Source: Streptomyces tuirus
GTDB taxonomy: Bacteria > Actinomycetota > Actinomycetes > Streptomycetales > Streptomycetaceae
DNA: 64,000 nt
Reading direction: 5' to 3'
Assembly: GCF_014701095.1 (NCBI RefSeq)
Contig: NZ_AP023439.1
Coordinates: forward strand, 3,584,001-3,648,000
Positions 55,462-62,753 of this stretch are shown in pieces; within the stretch, counting starts at the first letter, position 1; each line of letters begins with the position of its first letter. The notes below the pieces were generated by a model. The model had not been told where the DNA came from, searched no databases, and worked only from the letters and a program-made list of their open reading frames with translations. Both the position numbers and the translations under genes were made by a program.

Positions 55462-56022
55462 ATGGCGATGACGACCGGCCAGGGAGAGTCCCCCCACGAA
55501 CGGGCAATGTATGAACTGCTTGGGCAAATGGTGTCCATGGCCGCCTACCTGGAGATGCGCCTCCAGATGCTTGCAAAGTGTCTCGTAGATACGCCGTATG
55601 CAGCTCACTGGATCAACGGCGAGAACAGCAGCAGGGTGATCAAGCTCATCGGCGATGTCGCCAAGGAACATCCGGCAGTGTCACCCAGCCGCCTTGAAGA
55701 ACTACAGGTGACCCTCAAGGAATGCACGATCCTCCTCAACAGAAGGCATGGTTACGTCCACGGAGTTTGGTCAGTGGACGGTTCGAATCCGGCTGGATCA
55801 GAGGCTTGGCAGACCATGCGCTTCACGCGAGGCAACCAAGCCCCAACCTTCGCTCCTCTTTCCATCGACGACCTGGCAGATCTTATTCGCGGACTCGACC
55901 GAGCCTTGTCGTTGGTCATGACTTGGATGGTCGAGCACATCAACCATCGGGTTCAAACAAGCGTCGAGACCAGCGTTGGCGATTCGGGCGAAGCACCAAC
56001 GGAGCGTGCTCCTAGCGAGTGA
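55462..56022 (+). CDS. HEPN-like protein (Rx4H motif)
   Basis: 186 residues, predicted all-helical. The core LKECTILLNRRHGYVHGVW contains R95-x4-H100, the signature of HEPN ribonuclease domains, preceded by helices (AAYLEMRLQMLAKCL) typical of the fold. HEPN proteins act in toxin-antitoxin and abortive-infection systems. Without structure the assignment is only probable. Followed by the HNH-like gene 184 bases away. Confidence 0.6.
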   Translation: MAMTTGQGESPHERAMYELLGQMVSMAAYLEMRLQMLAKCLVDTPYAAHWINGENSSRVIKLIGDVAKEHPAVSPSRLEELQVTLKECTILLNRRHGYVHGVWSVDGSNPAGSEAWQTMRFTRGNQAPTFAPLSIDDLADLIRGLDRALSLVMTWMVEHINHRVQTSVETSVGDSGEAPTERAPSE

Positions 56023-56206
56023 TCACAATCCTTACTCGTTGCCCACTCCAGAACGACTCCACCGATGGTGACTGGAATCAGTGGATGACACCCACAGACA
56101 CGGATGCGGACTGAGACGGCCCTTAGCGACCGCTTCGACGCGGCGCATTGGCATGTTGAGGGCGGTTCACTCCCCTGGGTTTGGCGCGAACGTAGAAGGA
56201 ATGAGA

Positions 56207-56917
56207 ATGAGCAGCAGGGACGATTTTACTGCCGCTACCAAAAAGGCCGTAGCGAACAGGGCCGGGAATCGGTGCAGCAATCCCACGTGCCGACTTCTCA
56301 CCAATAGACCAGACCCGGTACACATCGACAAATTTCTCAATCTTGGCGTGGCTTCCCACATCCGAGCTGCAAGCCCCGGAGGGCCACGCTACGACGCTGA
56401 CATGTCCACCGAGCAGCGCAAGTCACCGGAGAATGCACTTTGGTTGTGCCTTAGTTGCTCAAAAGTGATTGATGCTTCCCCGGCAGCTTTCACCGTCGAC
56501 GGGCTCCTTGCCTGGAAAAAGAACGCAGAGATGCTGGCTGCGAGGGATTCCAAAGTCACGGCCGATCACGTGGGAACTCTCCTCGTGGAGATAGAGGCCG
56601 CACGCACGGATATAATTCGCTTCTGTTCATACTGGCAAGCTGCCGACCCTTCAAACGAGTGGCCCTCTCAACTCACCTTCAACGAAATGACCGAGAGGAT
56701 ACTTAAACACTCCACTCTCCGAAGGGCTGCCTATCATGAAGAAATCGCTCCACGAGTTTCCAAAATGATTTCTGTTGCGCGAACAATTCTCGGACCCGAC
56801 AGTGATGAAGTGGCCAGCCTGGCACACATATTCACATATGCCGAAACCAACTACCTGTCAATGCTCAATTGCGCAAAAGCTCTGCAGCGGGTCGCAGACG
56901 TGCTCGCTATGCGCTAG
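56207..56917 (+). CDS. HNH-like (treble-clef) protein with unknown C-terminal domain
   Basis: Start at ATG 56207 (MSSRDDFTAATKKAVANRAG), with GAAGGA 6 bases upstream; 236 residues. N-terminal 95 residues: C23-x4-C28, H51 (VASHI), N76 (ENALWLCLSCSKVID; C81, C84) and a Trp-Lys tail LLAWKKNAE. The usual last HNH His is Ser/Lys here, which I recall is normal in this subfamily. The C-terminal helical domain (about 110-236) is unrecognised. Codon use is less GC-rich than the core genome. Such domains occur in defence effectors. Confidence 0.72.
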   Translation: MSSRDDFTAATKKAVANRAGNRCSNPTCRLLTNRPDPVHIDKFLNLGVASHIRAASPGGPRYDADMSTEQRKSPENALWLCLSCSKVIDASPAAFTVDGLLAWKKNAEMLAARDSKVTADHVGTLLVEIEAARTDIIRFCSYWQAADPSNEWPSQLTFNEMTERILKHSTLRRAAYHEEIAPRVSKMISVARTILGPDSDEVASLAHIFTYAETNYLSMLNCAKALQRVADVLAMR

Positions 56918-57052
56918 GCCAACCGTACAGCCGTCGACAGTCGCCTCTGGAACGAACCTCCCAGCCAGGGGCGACTCCGGCTCTGGTCCGACTGTCAGGG
57001 ACTCGGTGGTCTGCCTCGTTGCATAAGCGGCGAACAGGGAAACGGTCCCGAG

Positions 57053-57655
57053 TTAAATAACCTGCTGCTGCCCTTGCTGCGGTTGATCAAGCTGCTGTTC
57101 ACGCATCCTCTGTTCTGCGCGCAGCTTCTCTACAGTTGTCGCGAAGACCTCAAGGTTAACCTTCTCTTCGGGAGAATTGTAGGGAGCGATCCCCAACTCC
57201 AGCGCTGTAACATGCTGCTGGATACTGTCAGCAGTCTGTTGCAAATTGCACGCTCTCTCGCGCGGCTTAAAATACCCCGCAGCTCCCGTGGTGACTGTGA
57301 CAGTGAAGCCTAAGCCAATAAGAACTCCCTTGGCTGGCTGCGGCGGATCGTACCAAGCTGTTACCGCCGAGATAGCCGCCGAGCTAATGAACAAAAGCCA
57401 CTGCATCACCAAATGCATGCGTCGATAATGACGCGAATCCTGCCGCAGACGAGAAATCTCCGAAGGGAGCTTCTCTTTGTAAGATGCTTGCCGATCTTCA
57501 GGTGGTGGTGTTCGCCGACGAATCTCAAGAACATGACGCTCCTCAGTCAAGGAGAGTTCGAGCTTGAGCTCCCTCAATGACTCCCCGGAATCCTCCCAAA
57601 ATCCGCTGTCGAACTCCACGAGAAATTGCGCTGTGGAAGAGGGGCGAGTCCACAA
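57053..57655 (-). CDS. SLATT/DUF4231-like two-helix membrane protein
   Basis: 200 residues from TTG 57655; GTG 57619 is an alternative. Two closely spaced membrane helices (about 82-101 and 109-129) after RQDSRHYRRM, then KPRERACNLQQTADSIQQHV and PYNSPEEKVNLEVFATTVEKL-type helices, the order of the SLATT/DUF4231 effector family. SLATT proteins are predicted pore-forming effectors, often beside nucleotide-signal sensors. No such sensor is seen here. Low-GC context. Confidence 0.72.
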   Translation of the reverse strand: MWTRPSSTAQFLVEFDSGFWEDSGESLRELKLELSLTEERHVLEIRRRTPPPEDRQASYKEKLPSEISRLRQDSRHYRRMHLVMQWLLFISSAAISAVTAWYDPPQPAKGVLIGLGFTVTVTTGAAGYFKPRERACNLQQTADSIQQHVTALELGIAPYNSPEEKVNLEVFATTVEKLRAEQRMREQQLDQPQQGQQQVI

Positions 57656-57848
57656 ACCTCAGCCAGCTGTTGGGTCCACGAGCGCCCTCGGGCTTAGCAC
57701 TGCTCCTGAACTCGTCTCCCTGACACGCAGTGCTCGGAGGGCGGGGTCTCTCCCACATCTCGTCAATGTGACGCGAAAAGAGGGGGAACATGCACCGCCC
57801 TGCGGCTCGGTCTGAGATCCTGAAGACCGATCGAGAGGGGCCGCCGGT

Positions 57849-58382
57849 ATGGAGTGGAAGACCCACGGTGAGCGACAGGTCTACACCAACCCTTGGGTGA
57901 ATCTGTGTCTGGTCGACGTCCAGCAGCCTGACGGACGTAGGTGGGAGTACCACGTCGTCCGCCTCCGGCACCTGGCCGTCGCCGCCGTAGTGAATGGCCG
58001 CAAAGAGGTCCTCATGATGTGGCGACACCGCTTCATCACGGACTCCTGGGCCTGGGAACTGCCCATGGGCCTGGTCGAGGACGGCGAGACGCCGGAAGAA
58101 GCGGCTGCCCGCGAAGTCTTGGAAGAGACCGGTTGGCGTCCCGGTCCCATCAAGCCTCTTATCTACGCCGAGCCGGCGAACGGGATCACCGACTCCCAGC
58201 ACCATGTCTTCCGCATCGACGGCGCCACCTACGCTGGTCCGCCCACGGAGAAGAACGAGTCCGACCGCATCGAGTGGATCCCCCTCTCAGAGGTGCGCGG
58301 GATGATAGACCGCCGCGAGATCGTAAGCAGCGGCTCACTCGTGGGTCTGCTCTACCTGCTCATGGACGAAGCAATCCGCTGA
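57849..58382 (+). CDS. Nudix hydrolase, ADP-ribose pyrophosphatase-like (Pif-like)
   Basis: 177 residues. Nudix box at 74-96: GLVEDGETPEEAAAREVLEETGW, complete (Gx5Ex7REUxEExGU). The rest resembles ADP-ribose/nucleotide-sugar Nudix enzymes. In the AICE pSAM2 the immunity gene pif encodes a Nudix protein; position in this island suggests a comparable role, by inference. 3' end overlaps the XRE gene by 23 bases, convergently. Confidence 0.9.
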   Translation: MEWKTHGERQVYTNPWVNLCLVDVQQPDGRRWEYHVVRLRHLAVAAVVNGRKEVLMMWRHRFITDSWAWELPMGLVEDGETPEEAAAREVLEETGWRPGPIKPLIYAEPANGITDSQHHVFRIDGATYAGPPTEKNESDRIEWIPLSEVRGMIDRREIVSSGSLVGLLYLLMDEAIR

Positions 58383-59706
58383 CTGGCGGGAGGAGTTCCC
58401 GTAGCCGCGCCTCGAAGGCCAGGGCTACGGGCTCATGCCTGTGTGGGGCCAACTGGTCGTAAAACTCTTTGAGATGCCCAGTCACTCGCTCCGAGGCCAC
58501 GGCCGACGCGGGCTCAAGGGCTTGCGTGGCGGTGTGACACGCCTGGTCAAGCTTGCCCTGGTCCAGCTGCGTACGAGCCAGCCAGAACGAGTGGAAGGCG
58601 CGGCCTCGCTGGTTCGTCTGGTGCTCCCGCCGCAGGGCATCGGCGATCAAGGGTTCGGCGGTTGCCGCTTCGCCCAGACGGCCATGGGCGATGCCTGTAT
58701 CCACGATGAGCTTCGGCTCGTCGAAGTAAGTCACCCATGAGGGGTCCGGATCGCTCGCCCGGATCTGCTCGAATTGGCTGTGCGCTTCTCCGATCGCCCG
58801 GTGCGTGTCATCACGGTTGCCGAGGGTGGCGTGGGCGAATGCTTCCCGCATGGCCAGCATCGACATAACGCGCGGCGTGCTGCCGAGTGCTGACCGAGCC
58901 TGATCCTGGGCTGCGGTCACGAGTGCCAACGAGTCTGCGGGCTTGTCCTGGTAGGTCGCCTGCAAGCTCATGCAGGCGAGGACGTTGGCCATGAACTGCC
59001 GGTCGTCGATCTCCTTCGTCAGTTGCAGGGCCTCGGTGAAGTAGGCGCGGGCCTGGTTGTACTGGCGGGCGTCAAAATAGGTCCAGCCGGTGAGGCGTGC
59101 CAGCTCGGCCGCGATTCCGTACAGGCCGTTCCGGATGGACGGCGGTCGGCTCTCCTTCAAGAGCCCGACGACATGACGGAGCTGGCCGACAATGGCGGGC
59201 CGCAGTGCCTCGCCGCCGTGCTGGTCGTCTCGTCGCCAGTAGTCCTCGATAGAAGAGTGGAAGGCCTCAAGCGTGGCCGGCTTCAGGCTGGTTCGCGTGG
59301 CCAGAGCCAAGATGCTGTCGACATCGGGGCCCGGCAGCGGCGCGGGGGCCTGCTGCTCGGGTACCGGCACGTGCGGCGCCTCACGCTCATCGACCACGAG
59401 GGCCTGAGGCGTCTCCCACGCTCGGCGGGCAAGCCCGAGCATGTCTCCTGGGATGCGTAAACCGTCTGAGATTCGCTCGATGACATCCATGTGCAGCAAA
59501 TGCCGGCGGCCTGCGATGACTTCGCCCACGCGGCTCGGCGTCAGGTCACAACGCCGGGCGATCATCGACGGGTAGATCCCCGCCCTGGCCTTCACCAGCC
59601 GGAAGACTCTGGCGAAGTCCCGGACCCGACACGCATCGATCATCTCGGGATCGGTGAGCAGCCTGGCCGGCAGTTCCTGCGGCCGGTCCGGGTCGGGCAT
59701 CGGCAA
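58360..59706 (-). CDS. XRE-type HTH regulator with TPR-like C-terminus
   Basis: 448 residues. HTH about 30-80 (VKARAGIYPSMIARRCDLTPSRVGEVIAGRRHLL), a Pro-rich linker (about 115-130), then helical repeats (GIAAELARLTGWTYFDARQYNQARAYFTEALQLTKEIDD; ANVLACMSLQATYQDKPADSLAL) typical of the large streptomycete XRE-TPR family. Such proteins respond to peptides in Firmicutes; ligand unknown here. Divergent from the operon 59813-61598, its likely target. Confidence 0.92.
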   Translation of the reverse strand: MPMPDPDRPQELPARLLTDPEMIDACRVRDFARVFRLVKARAGIYPSMIARRCDLTPSRVGEVIAGRRHLLHMDVIERISDGLRIPGDMLGLARRAWETPQALVVDEREAPHVPVPEQQAPAPLPGPDVDSILALATRTSLKPATLEAFHSSIEDYWRRDDQHGGEALRPAIVGQLRHVVGLLKESRPPSIRNGLYGIAAELARLTGWTYFDARQYNQARAYFTEALQLTKEIDDRQFMANVLACMSLQATYQDKPADSLALVTAAQDQARSALGSTPRVMSMLAMREAFAHATLGNRDDTHRAIGEAHSQFEQIRASDPDPSWVTYFDEPKLIVDTGIAHGRLGEAATAEPLIADALRREHQTNQRGRAFHSFWLARTQLDQGKLDQACHTATQALEPASAVASERVTGHLKEFYDQLAPHRHEPVALAFEARLRELLPPVSGLLRP

Positions 59707-59812
59707 GCTCCCACACTGCGAGGGCTACGCAACGTCGCTGGCTCTCTACTTGGCGCGATGTTACCCAAGCCTGACCTTTCAGAGGGTGACCTCAGATCGC
59801 GATGCTCCTTGC

Positions 59813-60043
59813 ATGGCGAGCAACCAGCAGACCGGACCAGGCATTGGCGAGTTGGCGAAGGACACCGCCAGTGGACGTATCGGCGTCGTCATGGGTGAGC
59901 TCGGCGGCCGAGTGCAGATACGGCCTATCGGTGGCGGCCGGGAGTGGGATGCCATGCCGGACAAGGTGGTGCCGCCGAGTGCTCGGGAGGAACTGAGCGC
60001 CCGCCTGGCCATCAAGAACGGCAACAGCAGGGACGGCCTGTGA
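59813..60043 (+). CDS. Small conserved hypothetical protein
   Basis: 76 residues from ATG 59813 (MASNQQTGPGIGELAKDTASG). A small beta-rich protein (RIGVVMGELGGRVQIRPIGGGREWDA). Similar short proteins occur beside XRE-TPR genes in Streptomyces as I recall. Its stop overlaps the next ATG (TGATG). Confidence 0.75.
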   Translation: MASNQQTGPGIGELAKDTASGRIGVVMGELGGRVQIRPIGGGREWDAMPDKVVPPSAREELSARLAIKNGNSRDGL

Positions 60044-60141
60044 TGCGCGCCATCGGCCGATACGCGGGAGTCCTCTTCATCATCATGATCAGCGGGTCGT
60101 GCGGCCTGGTGATCGGCCTGGCTCTCGCTGTCAGCCAGTAG
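60043..60141 (+). CDS. 32-residue membrane microprotein
   Basis: MRAIGRYAGVLFIIMISGS then a hydrophobic end; one membrane helix covering nearly the whole chain. Its ATG overlaps the stop codon of the 76-residue gene, so it is translationally coupled, which supports reality despite the size. Confidence 0.65.
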   Translation: MRAIGRYAGVLFIIMISGSCGLVIGLALAVSQ

Positions 60142-60247
60142 ACCGGCCGCCCCGGGCGGATGCTCCTTCCCTGGTTCCCACGCCCGTTCGGGGCGGCCTC
60201 CCAACCCTGAAAGTGCCACGCCCCACTACCCAAGAGGGAGTACTCGC

Positions 60248-60691
60248 ATGACGGCAACGGCGAACGACCAGAGGACCGGCCGCGCGGTGGCCGGCGAGGA
60301 ACTGTTCCAGAGCCTCGCCCACTTCGTGATCGTCCACAACGGGCAGTCACTCGAGCGTGCCGAGCGGATCGCGGACCAGGCGGTCGCCTTCGTGGCCACC
60401 GCAGCCACCGCGATCGTCCCCATGGTTCCGTCGGATGACGTGGACCTGGGTCTCCACGCGCTCATCCTGCACACGAAGGAGTACGCCGACCTGTGCGAGC
60501 GGTACGCGGGCCGCTTCCTGCACCACAACCCGAAGCCCGGTGGCGGGGCCCGCGACCCGAAGCAGGTCGCCGCTTCGGCTCGCGCCATGAAGACGGCGGG
60601 CTTCATGGTCTTCGATGACCTGTGGACCGTGAACGGCACGAACCTTGCCCAGTGCGACTCCGACTGCGGCCGCCCGTACGGCCAGGCGTAA
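60248..60691 (+). CDS. GRDP-like histidine-motif protein
   Basis: 147 residues. The core LHALILHTKEYADLCERYAGRFLHHNP resembles the repeated W/L-H-x2-I-L-x-Y-x2-C...HH-P element of glycine-rich-domain proteins (DUF1399/GRDP). The C-terminus carries three Cys-containing positions (AQCDSDCGRP). Precedes the kinase gene by 70 bases; likely same operon. Confidence 0.72.
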   Translation: MTATANDQRTGRAVAGEELFQSLAHFVIVHNGQSLERAERIADQAVAFVATAATAIVPMVPSDDVDLGLHALILHTKEYADLCERYAGRFLHHNPKPGGGARDPKQVAASARAMKTAGFMVFDDLWTVNGTNLAQCDSDCGRPYGQA

Positions 60692-60761
60692 CACAAGACA
60701 CCAGCGGCGCGGCCGGCCTTGACTCGTGGTCGGCCGCGTTCACCCGGAAGGAGAAGAGACG

Positions 60762-61598
60762 TTGTCCGGCTCACCCTCTGAACTGCCGATCGTGGTGCTC
60801 GACGCCCTGATGCCCACGTCTCAGCGCCTGGTCCTGAACCGCCGGGGCTCCATGGTCTGGGAGGTGCAGAGCCATCGAGGCCGTTACGCCGTCAAGGTCG
60901 GCTATCCGATCGAGGCTACGGCCGACTGGCCCGCCCAGCCCTGGACCGCCCTCGCGCCCGCACGCGAGGGTGCCGTGCTGCATCGCCTCGGTTGCGACGA
61001 CTTCGCGTACGGAGAATGGGAGCGCGGGACGTGGAACTTCCAGCCGTGGCATGAAGGGCCGGACCTGCACCAGTTGTGGGAGCCCTGCCGCAGTAAAGAC
61101 CGGTCCATCGCACCGGACCCCCGTGTGGCGTTGGGGTGTGTCGAGGTCCTGGCCGAACTGCACGCCAAGGGCTGGGCCCACGGCGACGTACAGCCCGCCC
61201 ACTTCATCGTCGGGTCGGAGCGAACACACCTCATCGACCTGGCTCTAGCCCGAGGCGGACACGTCCCTGAGGGCTACGACTTCCCGTTCCGCGGCTGCCT
61301 GGTCCACTACGAGGCACCGGAGATCGCCCGTAGCGTGCTCGCCACGGGCCAGGCCGAGCCCACGCCGGAAGCAGACATCTACGCTCTCGGCGCCTCGCTG
61401 CTCATCTCGGCCACCGGCTGGCGGGCTGTCGAGTACCCGGACGACGCTCCACGTCCCGTCCAGAGAGAGGCCGTAGCCAACGGCAGACGCCGCGCCGTAA
61501 AGGCGCCCGGTGAGCTGGGCGAGTTGATCGAGGCAATGCTCAGTCATGCTCCCGAAGACCGGCCGGCCATCTACGAGGTGGCCGAAGCTCTGAGCTGA
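60762..61598 (+). CDS. Protein-kinase-fold protein (HGD type)
   Basis: 278 residues from TTG 60762 (AAGGAG 9 bases upstream). Kinase landmarks: K45 in YAVKVG, E70, HGD at 140-142 in WAHGDVQPAHFIV (HRD in typical Ser/Thr kinases), D159 in LIDLALARG replacing DFG, and APE at about 185. HGD is the aminoglycoside phosphotransferase form, so it may phosphorylate a small molecule or lipid rather than proteins. Operon with the GRDP-like gene; convergent with GntR (7-base gap). Confidence 0.85.
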   Translation: MSGSPSELPIVVLDALMPTSQRLVLNRRGSMVWEVQSHRGRYAVKVGYPIEATADWPAQPWTALAPAREGAVLHRLGCDDFAYGEWERGTWNFQPWHEGPDLHQLWEPCRSKDRSIAPDPRVALGCVEVLAELHAKGWAHGDVQPAHFIVGSERTHLIDLALARGGHVPEGYDFPFRGCLVHYEAPEIARSVLATGQAEPTPEADIYALGASLLISATGWRAVEYPDDAPRPVQREAVANGRRRAVKAPGELGELIEAMLSHAPEDRPAIYEVAEALS

Positions 61599-61605
61599 GT
61601 ACCCG

Positions 61606-61893
61606 CTATGCCTTCTCCTCGGCACCGGCATTCCGTGGCCGCTCAGCGACGAACGACCCGAGGCCAGGCTCGGTATACGTCAGCCCTTCCTCCCGCAACG
61701 CGCGGAGCACCTTGTGCGCTGTCGCGTTGGCGACTCCGAACTCCGAGGTGAGCTGCACCACGGAGGGAACACGGGTGCGCGGCGGATACGTGCCATCCGC
61801 GATCCGGCCGCGAACCACCTCGGCCACCTGCCGCCACCGGGGAATGTCAGGAACGAACTCAATCACCTCACCAGCATGCGCATGCTTGGACAT
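61606..61893 (-). CDS. Short GntR family regulator (KorSA-like)
   Basis: 95 residues from ATG 61893 (MSKHAHAGEVIEFVPDIPRWRQ). Only the winged helix is present: VRGRIADGTYPPRTRVPSVVQLTSEFGVANATAHKVLRALREEGL. No ligand domain, as in the HTH-only GntR proteins common on AICEs (KorSA of pSAM2 is a GntR protein, though larger). Divergent from a small ORF at the tRNA end. Confidence 0.88.
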   Translation of the reverse strand: MSKHAHAGEVIEFVPDIPRWRQVAEVVRGRIADGTYPPRTRVPSVVQLTSEFGVANATAHKVLRALREEGLTYTEPGLGSFVAERPRNAGAEEKA

Positions 61894-61906
61894 CCGTGCG
61901 ATACAT

Positions 61907-61940
61907 GGAATACCTAGAACACCTAGCATGCCTAGTATCC
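61907..61940. promoter_or_regulatory. Operator candidate with three CCTAG boxes
   Basis: CCTAG occurs three times at 9-base spacing, framed by GGAATACCTAG on the left and CCTAGTATCC on the right, which pair as an inverted repeat. Lies between gntR and the divergent small ORF; likely the GntR autoregulatory site. Confidence 0.65.
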
Positions 61941-62028
61941 AGGCGCTACGGTTGACCCATGCGAGAAACCCCGACGACGGTTGCAGCCGCCTCGGGGCAT
62001 GGCCACCAGCTACATGGGAGCTGACGAC

Positions 62029-62241
62029 ATGACCGACCTTATCCACCGACTCTTCGACTGGGTGCGCGTTCTGGTGAAGGGCTCGGGCGGGCGGGCACCC
62101 ACCTCTCTGGCCACCCGCCCCCGGCATGCTCGTAGGCCAAGCCCCGAGCATCACCCCACCACGAAACGAAAGAGGCCCCGGATCTCTCCGGGGCCTCTCA
62201 CCTGTGTGCACTCGGCAGGATTCGAACCTGCAACCTTCTGA
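62029..62241 (+). CDS. Small hypothetical protein running into the tRNA
   Basis: A 70-residue frame from ATG 62029 (MTDLIHRLFDWVRVLVKG), with GGGAG 8 bases upstream. The first 20 residues form an amphipathic helix; the rest is basic and the end is encoded by antisense tRNA sequence, so the original gene was probably cut by integration. A 21-codon leader ORF (61959-62024) precedes it. Confidence 0.4.
   Translation: MTDLIHRLFDWVRVLVKGSGGRAPTSLATRPRHARRPSPEHHPTTKRKRPRISPGPLTCVHSAGFEPATF
62171..62198 (-). terminator. Terminator of tRNA-Arg(ACG)
   Basis: Perfect 12-bp stem AGAGGCCCCGGA / TCCGGGGCCTCT with a 4-base loop, 8 bases past the tRNA 3' end. Confidence 0.85.
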
Positions 62242-62279
62242 TCCGTAGTCAGATGCTCTATCCGTTAAGCTACGAGTGC
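62207..62279 (-). tRNA. tRNA-Arg (anticodon ACG)
   Basis: Acceptor GCACTCG / CGAGTGC, anticodon loop CTACGGA (ACG, A34 to be edited to inosine by TadA), T-loop TTCGAAT. CCA not encoded. It is the integration target of the island to its left; two partial copies exist. Confidence 0.96.
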
Positions 62280-62438
62280 TTGTTCTGTTTTTTCGCCGCT
62301 CTCGGGCCTTGCGGCTCGCTCGCGGCGACAGGAAGAACATTACATGACTGCCGCCGCCATGTGAAATCCGTTAGCCGCACCCCTTGTGAGCTGCGGAAAC
62401 GGCCCTTACGGGCCACATGGGCGAGGTGCGACGACAAC

Positions 62439-62468
62439 GAAGCCCCGGTCGGATGACCGGGGCTTCGT
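62439..62468 (-). terminator. Terminator of tRNA-Ser(GCT)
   Basis: Stem CGAAGCCCCGGTC / GACCGGGGCTTCG with a 4-base loop (GGAT), 9 bases from the tRNA 3' end. Confidence 0.85.
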
Positions 62469-62477
62469 GATCGAGTG

Positions 62478-62568
62478 CGGAGGCGGAGGGATTTGAACCC
62501 TCGATGGGCTTTAAGGCCCAAACCGCATTAGCAGTGCGGCGCCATAGACCGGACTAGGCGACGCCTCC
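62478..62568 (-). tRNA. tRNA-Ser (anticodon GCT)
   Basis: Class II tRNA, 91 nt: acceptor GGAGGCG / CGCCTCC, anticodon loop CTGCTAA (GCT), long variable arm, T-loop TTCAAAT. CCA not encoded. Confidence 0.96.
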
Positions 62569-62753
62569 AGCATCACTCCCGCGCGAGCGCGAGCGGTGCG
62601 TGCCGATGATGACACAGTCGAGCGTGCTGTCACCAATCGACCCCCACGGTACTAGGCGGGCAGGGCGCAGGGCAAAGCCCTTGTCAGGCGCCTGCGGGTC
62701 CCCGCCCGGGCGTGCGCGCGCAACATCCGGGGCCGCGCCGCGTTAGGCAGGGC

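Larger units (their letters stand above)
53218..62279. mobile_element. tRNA-Arg-bounded genomic island, probably a decayed integrative element
   Basis: Two partial copies of the tRNA-Arg 3' half (53218, 54992) and the complete tRNA (62207-62279) are in direct orientation, which is what integration into a tRNA gene produces. This gives a 1.8-kb and a 7.2-kb segment. Cargo includes KNR4, IS5 debris, HEPN-like, HNH-like and SLATT-like genes, Nudix, XRE-TPR, a kinase-fold operon and GntR, several with lower GC. No intact integrase, excisionase, replication or FtsK-like transfer gene was found. Confidence 0.75.
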
